Below are positions 1 through 8,577 of a DNA stretch of 64,000 nt, piece by piece (the first letter of the stretch is position 1; each line of letters begins with the position of its first letter). The stretch comes from Vibrio pelagius (GTDB taxonomy: Bacteria; Pseudomonadota; Gammaproteobacteria; Enterobacterales; Vibrionaceae). Made by a program: the position numbers and the translations under genes. The DNA lies in NCBI RefSeq assembly GCF_024347575.1, contig NZ_AP025504.1:248001-312000 (forward strand), read 5' to 3'. The notes beneath the pieces were generated by a model that was not told where the DNA came from, ran no database searches, and worked only from the letters and a program-made list of their open reading frames with translations.

Positions 1-830
1 CCCCAACGATCTAATGAGTCGACCACCAAAATACGACTTTCAGGCACTAGAGAGGTAAGTAGCTTAGTTGGCTTTCGTGACGTGACTAGCCACAACGAAT
101 CATCATCTTCAAACAACGCTTTAAGGTTTGCTTTGTCTTGTTCTGACCACTCTAATTCCGCCGTGAACAATCTCTCTTCAACAAACAACTGACTGCCTGA
201 CGCAAAATCTTCAAGGTTTTCATTAAGCAGCACCACTGAATCGACTTCATTATCGAAAAGCATAGCTTGTTGTTGATTAATCAACTCGCGCACGTCCAGC
301 ATGATACGTTGTAGGTTACCATCAATCTGCTCAGCTTTCGTAGGCCAAAGCTTTTTAAAATCGTCTGCAACAATTGCTGCCATGCGAGTTAAATTCGTCG
401 GATTCAACCACGCATATTTTGATACTTGACCATTCGACAACGTCAACACTGCCACACCCTGTGCTCTCGGTGTGATAGCTTGCGCGGCATCTACCTCGAC
501 CAAACGAATATTGGCTTGTCTCGCATGTACAAACGTTAGATCTTCAGGCCATACTGAACCCAGAGTCAACGCAACCGTTGCTTCCGCACCCGACGCCATG
601 ACTTTCGATTGTCCTTTCGTTGAAAACCAATTCGGTAAACGTTCAATACCGTATCGCTTCGGGGGTAGATATTCCGTTGTTAGCTCTGTGCCTTTTGTTA
701 GTTCAGTCGCCAATGCATAAGTCACAGGCGTGCTGACCAAAATATCTTCAGCATGACTTGATGCAGAGAAGATACTCAAAGCGGCTAAACTGGACGCTAA
801 CCCTACTTTCTTTAACTTTCGATTAATCAT
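1..830 (-). CDS. TroA/ZnuA-like metal ABC binding protein, degenerate, 3' end outside window
   Basis: Reading the minus strand from the ATG at 830-828 gives an uninterrupted frame to the window edge (276 codons). It begins with a Sec signal peptide (about residues 1-27, ending SASSHA) and continues as a TroA-like two-lobe periplasmic protein; the segment around residues 135-145 (KYAWLNPTNL) matches the spot where ZnuA proteins have a metal-binding His before WLxP. That His is absent, as is the first-lobe PH motif. It overlaps the permease stop as TAATG, so it is translationally coupled to the ABC operon. I infer a second, ligand-poor binding protein serving the same transporter, perhaps not binding free metal ions. 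The C-terminus is missing. Confidence 0.75.
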   Translation of the reverse strand, partial: MINRKLKKVGLASSLAALSIFSASSHAEDILVSTPVTYALATELTKGTELTTEYLPPKRYGIERLPNWFSTKGQSKVMASGAEATVALTLGSVWPEDLTFVHARQANIRLVEVDAAQAITPRAQGVAVLTLSNGQVSKYAWLNPTNLTRMAAIVADDFKKLWPTKAEQIDGNLQRIMLDVRELINQQQAMLFDNEVDSVVLLNENLEDFASGSQLFVEERLFTAELEWSEQDKANLKALFEDDDSLWLVTSRKPTKLLTSLVPESRILVVDSLDRW

Positions 831-1705
831 TACGCTTTTCTCACGATTCGGTATAGTGTCGCCAGAAGGAAAAAGCTTGCAGACACAATAATGATAGAGG
901 CTCCTGAAGGGACAGGAAGTTTCAGCTCCATCGGCAATATGGTTCCAACTAGACATGCAATGGTTGCCAGCCATGCAGATAACAGCACAAAACTGCCCAT
1001 GCGCTTTGTTAACAAACGAGCTGTAGCGCCTGGAATGAGCAACAATGCACCCACCAACACGGCTCCAACAATCTTAACTGCAGCGATGGTGACCAAGGTG
1101 ATCATCATTACGAACAGATAGTCGTAGAAACTGGTGTTGTAACCACGCACTTTCGCAATATCGGGGCTAATACAGGTCAATAGAATACGGTTAAACGTTG
1201 GAATCAGCAGCAAGATAATCAAGGCGCAGCTTCCTGCTAAAATCGCTAAGTCGCGGTCCGTCACTGTTAATATCGAACCAAACAACACGTTCTCTAGCAT
1301 GTGGATATTGATCTTACGCGCAACGTACATAAGGAGCGCCGCGCCCACCGCTAATGCCAATGCTAGAAATACACCCACCAAAGTGTCGTAAGGAACGTTG
1401 GTTCTGTTTCTGACAAAATGCAGTAACAATGCGAAGATCATGCAGAAGCTAAAAAGTCCAATAAACGGGTTCTCTGGTGGTTCGCCAAGTAACACTCCGA
1501 TAGCAATCCCCGTCAATGCGGCGTGACCAACCGCCTCAGAAAAGAATGCCAAGCGTTTAGCAATAACCAAAGTACCTAAGCCACCAAGTAACGGGCCTAA
1601 CAGTAGCGCTGCCACCAGTGCGTTTACCATAAAGGCGTACATAAAACTTTCAGACAGTATTCCAGCCTCAACACCAGAAACCGCCAATTCGCGCAACCAA
1701 TCCAT
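830..1705 (-). CDS. Zinc/manganese-type (ABC-3 family) permease
   Basis: This 291-residue protein is very hydrophobic with about eight to nine membrane segments and has the hallmarks of ABC-3 family permeases (ZnuB, MntB, TroC): a GLGTLVIAKRLAFFSEAVGHAAL-type stretch near residues 40-65 and a VGALLLIPGATARL stretch near 220. It would form the inner-membrane channel for the ATPase and binding proteins next to it. Its start overlaps the ATPase stop (TAATG) and a strong GGAGG precedes it. Length matches the family. The transported metal cannot be told from sequence; zinc or manganese is usual, and a Fur-like box upstream of the operon raises the possibility of iron-linked control. Confidence 0.9.
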   Translation of the reverse strand: MDWLRELAVSGVEAGILSESFMYAFMVNALVAALLLGPLLGGLGTLVIAKRLAFFSEAVGHAALTGIAIGVLLGEPPENPFIGLFSFCMIFALLLHFVRNRTNVPYDTLVGVFLALALAVGAALLMYVARKINIHMLENVLFGSILTVTDRDLAILAGSCALIILLLIPTFNRILLTCISPDIAKVRGYNTSFYDYLFVMMITLVTIAAVKIVGAVLVGALLLIPGATARLLTKRMGSFVLLSAWLATIACLVGTILPMELKLPVPSGASIIIVSASFFLLATLYRIVRKA

Positions 1706-2439
1706 TACGCAACCTCCGACTGTTTGGTGTAATTGGCGCCACTGCTATAGTGTTGGAATAAGCTTTCAATCTTGCTTGGGTGCAACACTTCTTGATGCGC
1801 GCCACTGTCAACCAAGCCGCGATTGACAACATGAACATTCGCTTCAAGTCGTCTTACGGCTGTAACGTCGTGATGTACAGCTAGGATTGTTCTACCCTCA
1901 TCCACACACTCACGAATGAGCGACTCTAGGTATCTAACACCTTGTTCATCCATGCCTGTGGTTGGCTCATCGAGCACCAAAAGGCTTGGGTTATCCAGTA
2001 GTGCTTGAGCAAACAAAACACGTTGCTGTTCACCCCCCGATAGCTGTCCCATACGGCGGTCGCTACGTGTGGCCATGCCGACGCGATCTAGTTGGGCTAA
2101 AGCCATTTGTAATTGTTTAGACTTACGACGCCAAAACAAGGGTGTACGGCTCTGATTGAGCAGTACGAAATCCATGACGGTTAACGGTAAACTCGCCTCA
2201 AAAGTTGCTTTCTGTGGTACGTAACCAATACTTTGTTTCTCTGGCCAATGGATGTCGATATCACCACTAAAAGGCGTCAAACCAAGAACAGAGCGAAGCA
2301 GAGATGTTTTACCGCCACCGTTTGGTCCCATGATCACATGGCACTCGCCAGAGCCTAGTTCAAGTGAAATGTCCTCAAGAATGACATTATTGTCGTATTG
2401 GAGACCAAGGCGATGAATAGAAATTGAAGGGCCTTGCAT
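1705..2439 (-). CDS. Metal ABC transporter ATP-binding protein
   Basis: A 244-residue cytoplasmic ATPase of the ZnuC/MntA type. Walker A is GPNGGGKTS (about residues 38-46), the Q-loop lies in YVPQKA (about 73), the signature is LSGGEQQR (about 134-141) and Walker B is LLVLDEPTTG (about 152-161), followed by a switch His in AVHHD. All residues needed for hydrolysis are present. It overlaps both neighbours by one or a few bases, the permease downstream and the binding protein upstream, so all three are one transporter unit. Assignment to metal uptake rests on those neighbours. Confidence 0.92.
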   Translation of the reverse strand: MQGPSISIHRLGLQYDNNVILEDISLELGSGECHVIMGPNGGGKTSLLRSVLGLTPFSGDIDIHWPEKQSIGYVPQKATFEASLPLTVMDFVLLNQSRTPLFWRRKSKQLQMALAQLDRVGMATRSDRRMGQLSGGEQQRVLFAQALLDNPSLLVLDEPTTGMDEQGVRYLESLIRECVDEGRTILAVHHDVTAVRRLEANVHVVNRGLVDSGAHQEVLHPSKIESLFQHYSSGANYTKQSEVA

Positions 2440-3404
2440 TACGCCTTCCCTTTTTCTGATTGATTCTTAGCCGCAAACTTCATTGCTTCAATCAAAGTCT
2501 CTAAATTCTGTTTCATTTCCACTTCAACTTTGTCGTCTTCATATTCACCATGCGTCATGTGTGAGAAGCGATATAGCTGAACGCCGGTTTCAGCTTCAAT
2601 GGTGTCAACAAAACGGTTGGGCATATTCAGTTCGTAAAAGAGCACATCAATACCCGATTGGCGGATCTTCTCGATGGTTTCTTGAAGTTGGCTTGCGCTT
2701 GGCTCTACACCGTGTGCTGGTTCAATCACTGCCACAACATCAACACCAAAATCTTGTAGGATGTAACCATACGCATTATGAGTTGTCGCTACTTTCATCC
2801 CAGATGTGTCTAACTCACCTAAGGAAAGCATCGCGTCACGCTTCATGTAGCGGAACTTTTTCGCATACTTGCGAGCATTCTTGCGGTAAAACTTGGCATT
2901 TTCAGGGTCAAGCTTAGATAGTTCGCTAGCGATGGTGTAAACCTTTTGGATAGTCGTAGAAAGCCCAACGAAAGTATGAGGATTCACCGCACCTTGGCCT
3001 ACGGATTGCCCCAGTGCGGGTAGTAGTGGCACTTCTTTATTCGCTTCAATCACCACTAAGTCGTTACGTTGTGACGCTGCAATGACTTTAAGTGCGAAAT
3101 CATCGTGACCAATACCATTCACAACAATCGCATCCATCTGGCTGAGGCGTTTTAAGTCGTTTGTTTGTGGCAAGTAGTTATGTGGGTTAAAGCCTGCATC
3201 AACCAAAGGAAGGATATTAACTTTGTCACCGACTACCGCTTTAACGTAGCTATAGTAAGGCTGAAGTGTGATGCCGACAGTGAGTTTGTTTTCATCAATT
3301 TTGTAGTCTGCAGCGTGAGCAAACATAGAGCTTAAAGACGCCCAAAATAGGAAAAATAGTGTAATAATTCGCATACGCTCTCTCATTTTTTTAATGTTCA
3401 TCAT
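2439..3404 (-). CDS. TroA-type metal ABC substrate-binding protein
   Basis: A 321-residue exported protein of the cluster A-I (TroA/ZnuA) family. A signal peptide occupies about residues 11-32 (ends MFAHA). Probable metal ligands are visible: His75 in NPHNY, His143 in NPHTF, His209 in THNAYGY, and an acidic residue in the second lobe (DTIEAETG, about 267-274). There is no His-rich loop as in many ZnuA proteins. The gene overlaps the upstream DUF6162 gene by 14 bases and abuts the ATPase gene. Nearby in-frame ATG codons at residues 2, 7 and 11 leave the exact start uncertain. It delivers a divalent metal, probably zinc or manganese, to the permease. Confidence 0.9.
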   Translation of the reverse strand: MMNIKKMRERMRIITLFFLFWASLSSMFAHAADYKIDENKLTVGITLQPYYSYVKAVVGDKVNILPLVDAGFNPHNYLPQTNDLKRLSQMDAIVVNGIGHDDFALKVIAASQRNDLVVIEANKEVPLLPALGQSVGQGAVNPHTFVGLSTTIQKVYTIASELSKLDPENAKFYRKNARKYAKKFRYMKRDAMLSLGELDTSGMKVATTHNAYGYILQDFGVDVVAVIEPAHGVEPSASQLQETIEKIRQSGIDVLFYELNMPNRFVDTIEAETGVQLYRFSHMTHGEYEDDKVEVEMKQNLETLIEAMKFAAKNQSEKGKA

Positions 3405-3957
3405 CTTCGTGATGTTGGTTTTCTATCGCTTCTGATTCTGTCACCACCTGCTTCCAACCAGCATTTGATAACGTTTCAATATCGAATTTCATCGGTGCTT
3501 TGACCTGACCTTGGAGGTTAATCCATATTTCAGGAGCGATAGAGTTCGCGTTCATCAGAAAAGAGTCGGCGAAACCTGTTAGCTGCGGTGAAGCAAAGTA
3601 ATAGCCTGAACCAAGCCGTATCCAGTTGTGTTCACCTTTTCTTTTCCAACTCTGATCATGAATAAATGGAGCGACCCACTCTTCCTGTAGGAACTCTATA
3701 TTTGGCCATTGCTCGTCATTGTCGAAATAAAGATCTCTGATCTCTTCGTGAGCCAATCGTAAATCTGCAAGCATTGCGAGATTTTCTTGTTCAACGTCGG
3801 TAACAAGAATTTGATGCTCAAATGCTGTTGTGACGTGAATTTCTGCTTGGTGGTATGGAATCAAGAGCGTTGCAAAGCCTAAGATAGAAGCGATGATCAG
3901 CGCTACCCATTTGCCCTCTCTGCCGCCAGTATCGGCTCTAACAGACTGAATGATCAT
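3391..3957 (-). CDS. DUF6162 family membrane-anchored protein with acidic His tail
   Basis: A 188-residue protein with one N-terminal membrane segment (about residues 18-35) and a periplasmic domain. The last ten residues, ENQHHEDDEH, are rich in His, Asp and Glu, a composition typical of weak metal-binding tails. I recognise the family as DUF6162, which is found beside zinc-type ABC operons in Vibrio and Pseudomonas; no biochemical function is known to me. It overlaps the upstream small gene (3954-3957) and the downstream binding-protein gene (3391-3404), so it is an integral part of the operon. A role in handing metal to the binding protein is inference. Confidence 0.75.
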   Translation of the reverse strand: MIIQSVRADTGGREGKWVALIIASILGFATLLIPYHQAEIHVTTAFEHQILVTDVEQENLAMLADLRLAHEEIRDLYFDNDEQWPNIEFLQEEWVAPFIHDQSWKRKGEHNWIRLGSGYYFASPQLTGFADSFLMNANSIAPEIWINLQGQVKAPMKFDIETLSNAGWKQVVTESEAIENQHHEDDEH

Positions 3958-4289
3958 TTCTCACTGATCTCAACGACATCGACTTCAACAGGAAACTCAT
4001 GTCCAGAATCAAACACAATGTAAAAATCTGCGTCTGGTCTTTTAAATTCGGCTATCGAGCGTTTATCCGTCATCACTTTGGCAATTAAATTGTCTTCGTA
4101 ATCAAACATTTCAACTGAGTAGTCAATTGCCTTACTGCCATCAGAGTAACCCGCTTCACAAGCAACAATTTCGCTCTCAAACCAGCAGTTCATTAATGGG
4201 AAGTGTGCTTGTGCTGGTAATGCGATCGCTCCAAGACCCAAAGCCAAACATGGTTTAACTAAACCGATTAATTTTGTTTTTATTTTCAT
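3954..4289 (-). CDS. Small exported protein of the metal operon
   Basis: A 111-residue protein with a clear signal peptide (about residues 1-28, ending LPAQA) and a mature part of about 83 residues that begins HFPLMNCWFE. It holds two Cys (in NCWF and ACEAG) that could form a disulfide, and several acidic residues. I do not recognise the family by name. It overlaps the DUF6162 start by four bases (ATGA) and follows the DUF4198 gene, so it belongs to the metal operon and probably acts in the periplasm with its neighbours. Confidence 0.7.
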   Translation of the reverse strand: MKIKTKLIGLVKPCLALGLGAIALPAQAHFPLMNCWFESEIVACEAGYSDGSKAIDYSVEMFDYEDNLIAKVMTDKRSIAEFKRPDADFYIVFDSGHEFPVEVDVVEISEK

Positions 4290-4384
4290 AATTCTTTACC
4301 TAGCAAAGGGGAAACTCAGTGTCTTGACTGAGCAACAAAGGGCTCAAATGAGCCCCAGATATAAAGCCGTCTCTTTAGACGCGA

Positions 4385-5233
4385 TTATTGAAGAAGTGCT
4401 TCAAATGTTAGGTGAACATTTGAACTTGCTTTGTCCGCTAGTGGGTTGTCCTTCAATTCACCTTTGTAGTTCGCCTTCATTACGTAACGACCCGCGACAT
4501 CTGGAGTGAATGTGATTTGGCCATTTTCGTCACTCACCACATCGATTTGCTCTTGGTGGTTGCGATAAAGCGTACCTTCACGAGTAATTTCAGCAGTTAC
4601 CCCTTTCTGAACCTCACCGTTGTAGAAGAATTGGAAAGTAACCGGTTCACCTTCAATGATATCTGCAGGGTGAGTAATAGGTTTCATCTCCAGCAACTTG
4701 CCTTCAATCTCAAACGCTTTCTCAGTCGGCTTACCCACAGTGATGTAGCTTTCCGCTCGGGTGTAACTGATTTGAGTTACAACATCACGTGCCTTTTCAG
4801 GAAGTAACGCATCACGCTCAGCTTTATTCGCTCGCATCCATTTTACGGTGTCACGACGGCCCGCTTTATACTGCGTGTAGTATGACGGAACGTTATTTAC
4901 CGCTACCTTGTGCGTGCCTTCTTCTTCAAAATAGAAGTCAAAGCTTGAACGGCGTTTACCACGAATAACAAAATTAGGGCGCTCTTTGCGGCCATCTGGC
5001 ATGATGATTTGTGCGCTCTCGCTACCAGCAGGTTTATCAAAAACAAATGTTCCGTGAGATGCAGTCACATCAAAAGTCAGCCAATCGCCACCTTCTTTAG
5101 AAACTGTAAAATGAGAAGGAAGAATCCAGCGTGGGTGTGCTTGAGCCGTTGTGGTCGCTGCAAGACCGAATGCCATAACGCCAGCTAGAGCTAACGCTTT
5201 CATCTTTGTTTGTTTCATCATGAATAAGTCCAT
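4385..5233 (-). CDS. DUF4198 family periplasmic protein
   Basis: A 282-residue exported protein. The signal peptide ends near TTTAQAHP (about residue 33). The mature protein starts with a HPRWILPSHF motif typical of DUF4198, a beta-rich domain related to the NikK/NikL components that accompany nickel ECF transporters, and a second Ig-like domain covers about residues 180-280. Several in-frame ATG codons lie at residues 5, 6 and 11; the upstream one is used here, though a start at 5221 is equally plausible. It sits between DUF2271 and the ABC genes, supporting a role in metal binding or sensing in the periplasm; the metal is unknown. Confidence 0.8.
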   Translation of the reverse strand: MDLFMMKQTKMKALALAGVMAFGLAATTTAQAHPRWILPSHFTVSKEGGDWLTFDVTASHGTFVFDKPAGSESAQIIMPDGRKERPNFVIRGKRRSSFDFYFEEEGTHKVAVNNVPSYYTQYKAGRRDTVKWMRANKAERDALLPEKARDVVTQISYTRAESYITVGKPTEKAFEIEGKLLEMKPITHPADIIEGEPVTFQFFYNGEVQKGVTAEITREGTLYRNHQEQIDVVSDENGQITFTPDVAGRYVMKANYKGELKDNPLADKASSNVHLTFEALLQ

Positions 5234-5299
5234 TCTTTCTGTATAAATCGATTATTAGAGTTTTAAAGCTGCTTATGTGCTTTGCATTTAGTTGGGCGA

Positions 5300-5818
5300 T
5301 TAATTAACTAGGTAATCTAGAGTAATTTCACCGGTCTCTTCGGTAGGCTTTAATTGATAGCTGACGTTTTCGCTACCCAGTGTCACTTTTTGGCGCAAGT
5401 AGTTACGACCACCGTGCTCGCGAACCACTTCTATATGAATCGTGTATTCCCCTTGTTCTAACTTTTCACCGCTATCATTTTTGCCATCCCATACGAAACG
5501 GTATTGGCCTGCAGGACGCGTTGCAGACGTTACCGCATCAACCAATTCGCGATCGTAACGGCCTACTTTTCGCCACCAACTGCGCAAATCTTTCAGCCAT
5601 TCATCTTTGCCCACCCACAGTTCGATGGTTTTAACCGATTTACGTGAACTATCTTCCACCCATACCGCAACATAAGGTCTTGCGTACATCGTGGTATCAA
5701 TTTTTGGTAACTCGAACTGAACGTCTAACTTTGCCGATTCAGGTAGCGATTGAGCCATACTGAACGTCGGAAGAAGGGAAAGCGCAATCAGAGCTTTACT
5801 CCAGGTGATTTTTTTCAT
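5300..5818 (-). CDS. DUF2271 family periplasmic protein
   Basis: A 172-residue exported protein with a signal peptide ending at about residue 22 (FSMAQS). The mature domain carries the features of DUF2271: ARPYVAVWVEDSS, then VKTIELWVGKDEWLKDLRSWW, and a FlgD-like Ig segment around YRFVWDGKNDSGEKL. Genes of this family are commonly found with PepSY and DUF4198 genes near iron or haem uptake loci; the function is unknown. An AAGG Shine-Dalgarno sequence lies seven bases before the ATG. Co-oriented with its neighbours with short gaps of 66 and 52 bases. Confidence 0.8.
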   Translation of the reverse strand: MKKITWSKALIALSLLPTFSMAQSLPESAKLDVQFELPKIDTTMYARPYVAVWVEDSSRKSVKTIELWVGKDEWLKDLRSWWRKVGRYDRELVDAVTSATRPAGQYRFVWDGKNDSGEKLEQGEYTIHIEVVREHGGRNYLRQKVTLGSENVSYQLKPTEETGEITLDYLVN

Positions 5819-5870
5819 TATTTAACCTTAAAAAATCCGTTTCACTTGTTTGTGCAACTACTCATTAGTA

Positions 5871-6500
5871 CTAAGGAACAGCGACAAAATAGATAAACCA
5901 AGACAGGGCAGATCCAAACAGCGTCCACTTAATCGATGTATTAAGCGTTTTCTTTTTGGGAAGTAATAAACACACACCAGTGATCACAAAGAAGATCATC
6001 AGAAGCGCCGTGATGTCGATGAACCACTTCCAGACTTCACCGCTGTTTCGCCCCTTATGTAAGTCATTAAGTAAGGCAATGACGCCGTAATCTGTCGTCT
6101 CAACTTCAACAGTCTGCATCACCACATCTGCAAATACTGACGCGTTGTAACCTGGGCCTTTAAAGTCCATAGATATTTCGCCAATCAATAACTCGCCATT
6201 TTCGATTTCTGCGTAAATATCCAGTCCTGAAGGCGTACCCGATACGTTCGCTTGTTCAACTAAAAAGCGCTGAAAAGCATTCGCATCAGGTTTTAAACGT
6301 TCATTTTGAACAACGAATAGATCGCTAGGTAAGGCCAATGTTTGACTTTGAATGGTTGGCTTTGAAGCCTCGAACAGCTCTGGCCTATTTAGAGTGACAC
6401 CCGTCACTGAAAAGAACAGCACCACGAACAGAAGTGCCATTGAGATATACACATGAAGGCGGCGAGCCCACATTTGAACCGCCCTACTTTTTAACCACAT
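5871..6500 (-). CDS. PepSY-associated transmembrane protein
   Basis: A 209-residue inner-membrane protein if started at the ATG at 6500; a TTG start at 6533 would add 11 residues. It has membrane helices near residues 20-42, 155-175 and 185-205, with a PepSY-like periplasmic domain between. The motif RRLHVYISMALLF near the N-terminus and DLHKGRNSGEVWKWFID before the last helices are typical of PepSY-TM proteins linked to ferric-siderophore reduction. It is the first gene of the operon and lies 41 bases downstream of a Fur-like box. A role in reducing or handling metal in the periplasm is inference. Confidence 0.82.
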   Translation of the reverse strand: MWLKSRAVQMWARRLHVYISMALLFVVLFFSVTGVTLNRPELFEASKPTIQSQTLALPSDLFVVQNERLKPDANAFQRFLVEQANVSGTPSGLDIYAEIENGELLIGEISMDFKGPGYNASVFADVVMQTVEVETTDYGVIALLNDLHKGRNSGEVWKWFIDITALLMIFFVITGVCLLLPKKKTLNTSIKWTLFGSALSWFIYFVAVP

Positions 6501-6540
6501 ACCAAACGTACCTATAATATTTATGGGCGACAATTTAGTT

Positions 6541-6559
6541 GATAATCATTCTTATTGGC
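6541..6559 (-). promoter_or_regulatory. Fur-like box upstream of the metal operon
   Basis: The plus-strand 19-mer GATAATCATTCTTATTGGC matches the classical Fur box at 13 of 19 positions by my count. It lies just before the first gene of the metal operon, where a Fur repressor would cover the promoter. Matching was by eye, and a Zur site would look similar. Confidence 0.45.
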
Positions 6560-6582
6560 ATTCAATTTACATTGTTTACGTT

Positions 6583-6690
6583 TGTAATACCAATCACAGT
6601 AAGTAAGTGATCAAAAATAGCGCAGGAAAAAGGCTTGAGAACAAGGCAGAATTTTTGAGAGGTAATTGATTGAATTTTGGGGTGAGATTT
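6583..6690. repeat. Possible dispersed Vibrio intergenic repeat
   Basis: The intergenic stretch beginning TAATACCAATCACAGTAAG and running through a purine-rich GCGCAGGAAAAAGGC segment resembles a non-coding repeat I have seen scattered in Vibrio intergenic regions. Only one copy is in this window, so repetition cannot be shown here. It has no coding potential and sits between the Fur-like box and the terminator of the TonB operon. Confidence 0.35.
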
Positions 6691-6698
6691 ACAAAAAA

Positions 6699-6723
6699 AC
6701 GCCATCGACTGAGTCAATGGCGC
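6699..6723 (-). terminator. Terminator of the TonB operon
   Basis: A hairpin pairing CGCCAT with ATGGCG, with an inner GAC/GTC pairing, is followed on the minus strand by a run of seven T. It lies 42 bases after the stop of the last gene of the TonB cluster. Confidence 0.75.
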
Positions 6724-6764
6724 TTTTCTATAGACATTAGGATCAGCTCCTGTAACTTTAGCCG

Positions 6765-7943
6765 CTAGGCAGCATCGTTACTGCTCACTCTTCTGAGTTG
6801 AGATAGGTACTTGATCCAACCCTGAGCTGTTTTAGAGGACTCTAAGTTCTCTGCTTTCTTTGCGTGAATCAGAGCTTTGTCGAGGTCTTTTAGTTTATAC
6901 CAAGAGCGAACTTTCGCCAGCGCCACATCCGCTTGCTTATCCTTCTCTTTAACCTTATCCAGTTCAACCAGTGCTTTGCTGTAGTAACCCTGCTGGACCA
7001 TCAGTTGAGCAACGTTCCAGTGATATTTGGGTTTCTGCTTCGCTGCAAGAGTCCAGATTTCAATAGCTTGATCCCATTCACGCGCCAATTGCCAGTACGT
7101 TGCTTGCTCTGCCAGTAGCTGAGCGTCGCTTGATGCATTACTCAGCTTACTGATCTCTTTTGCGGCGCGTTCTGGAATACCACGTTTAGCATACAGTTGT
7201 GCCATTAAACGACGATCAGAGTCGCTGATCTCGACACCTTGTAATTCAGCCAATGCGAGTGTATTCAATGCTGCACGGTTACGATCTAGCCTCATTTGAA
7301 TACCAACCAATTGACGCCACCAGTTGGTTTTATCAGGTTGCAATTCAATTAAGCTTTCAAGCGTTGGAATAGACTGCTTCCACTGTTTGAGCTGCAATTG
7401 TGCACCAAGCTTCAGTGACAAAGGGGCTAAGTCTGGTGTTTTGTTAAACTTGTCGTACTGAGCAATTGCTGGTAAGACTTTTTTCCAGTTCTGTAGTTGA
7501 TACTCGGCTTGAGCTATACGCAACCAAAGCTGATCTTTCTTTTCTGCTTCTGGGGCTGTTTTAACCAACTCGTAGTAATGAGGTAAAGCTTTTTTAAACT
7601 CTTGTTCGTTCAACAGCAGATCGGCCAACATTCGCTGCGTGATCCAAGCTTGTTCATCCAACAGAAGGCCAGTATCCACAGCATAAGCTAACTGTTTTAT
7701 TGCTGCTGAAGGCTTACCATCTTGCCAGTAAAACACACCGAGCATACGTGCAACATAGGCTTTGTCGTAAGCTCGCGAAGACTCTATCGATGCCAGTGTT
7801 TCAATCGCCTCTTTTACCTTCTCTTCTTGTGAGAGTTGGTGTGCTTTCTGTACACGTATAGCGGTGTACTGACTAAGCTCTTTCGCTTGCAACATGAAGG
7901 GCATTAATATTAGCCCAACTAATATCCATACTTTTTTCATCAT
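6765..7943 (-). CDS. TPR protein of the TonB2/TonB3-type cluster
   Basis: A 392-residue exported protein with a signal peptide (about 1-20, ending MLQAKE) and repeated helix-turn-helix units through most of its length, for example ARMLGVFYWQDGKPSAAIKQLAYA and LMVQQGYYSKALVELDKV, typical of tetratricopeptide repeats. It is the last gene of the cluster and overlaps the TonB stop by four bases (ATGA). In Vibrio TonB2 loci a TPR gene occupies the same place downstream of tonB2. It probably acts as a periplasmic scaffold; the exact function is not known to me. Confidence 0.82.
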   Translation of the reverse strand: MMKKVWILVGLILMPFMLQAKELSQYTAIRVQKAHQLSQEEKVKEAIETLASIESSRAYDKAYVARMLGVFYWQDGKPSAAIKQLAYAVDTGLLLDEQAWITQRMLADLLLNEQEFKKALPHYYELVKTAPEAEKKDQLWLRIAQAEYQLQNWKKVLPAIAQYDKFNKTPDLAPLSLKLGAQLQLKQWKQSIPTLESLIELQPDKTNWWRQLVGIQMRLDRNRAALNTLALAELQGVEISDSDRRLMAQLYAKRGIPERAAKEISKLSNASSDAQLLAEQATYWQLAREWDQAIEIWTLAAKQKPKYHWNVAQLMVQQGYYSKALVELDKVKEKDKQADVALAKVRSWYKLKDLDKALIHAKKAENLESSKTAQGWIKYLSQLRRVSSNDAA

Positions 7944-8560
7944 TTAGCCAATTTGAATTCAAGCCTCACGGTTTGCCCTATTTGGGCTATCGCTTTGCCA
8001 TCAATCACCTTAGGTTGATACTTCCACTTTTTAAGAGCGCGCATCGCTTCACGCTCAAACATGCGGCGAGGGTTAGCTTCGGTCACTTGGATATCGATCG
8101 GTCGCCCTGTTTCATCAATAGTGAAACTCATTACAACATAACCTTCAGCACCACGTTTCAGAGCCTTTGCAGGGTAGCGAGGCTCAACACGATACAGAGG
8201 CATAGCTTGTTGATTAGTGCCAAAATCCGAAAATGTCGGAGCGTTAATTGCAAGACCATCAATCGATGTATTTAAGTCCAAGGCTGGTAGCGAAGACATA
8301 GTATTTAAAGGCGTCACGCTGGCCTGAGAGGTTGACGCCTGAGCTTCTGGTGGTGGCTCTGGCATCTCCGGCTGCTCTGGGACAGCACGTTGCCTTCTCT
8401 GAACTTCTTGCTCCTGCTCCATCATTACCATGTTGAAGGTTAAGCTCTCACTCTTCTCTGGTGCTCGTTGGTGACCATTGTCCACCATCCAAGCCATAAA
8501 AGAGAATAGAACCAAGCCCAAAGCACCGGCAATAGGGAGAGCGAGAAATAAGCGAATCAT
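7940..8560 (-). CDS. TonB energy-transducing protein, TonB2 class
   Basis: A 206-residue protein starting at the ATG at 8560, seven bases after GGGAG. It has an N-terminal membrane anchor (about residues 3-25), a short proline-rich linker (PEQPEMPEPPPEA) and a C-terminal TonB domain (about 120-206) with RVEPRYPAKALKRGAEGYV and the conserved YQP in KKWKYQPKV. The short length and the linker of limited Pro content match the TonB2 class in Vibrio rather than the longer TonB1. It transmits proton-motive force from ExbB/ExbD to outer-membrane receptors such as the one encoded at 11841-13928. Whether it is TonB2 or TonB3 cannot be settled here. Confidence 0.9.
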   Translation of the reverse strand: MIRLFLALPIAGALGLVLFSFMAWMVDNGHQRAPEKSESLTFNMVMMEQEQEVQRRQRAVPEQPEMPEPPPEAQASTSQASVTPLNTMSSLPALDLNTSIDGLAINAPTFSDFGTNQQAMPLYRVEPRYPAKALKRGAEGYVVMSFTIDETGRPIDIQVTEANPRRMFEREAMRALKKWKYQPKVIDGKAIAQIGQTVRLEFKLAK

Positions 8561-8577
8561 CGGCAAACTCCCTTACA

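Noticed and set aside
472..720. Plus-strand frame at the left end
   Set aside because: The minus strand carries a full signal peptide and TroA-like frame across the same bases, coupled to the permease gene; the plus frame has no ribosome-binding site.
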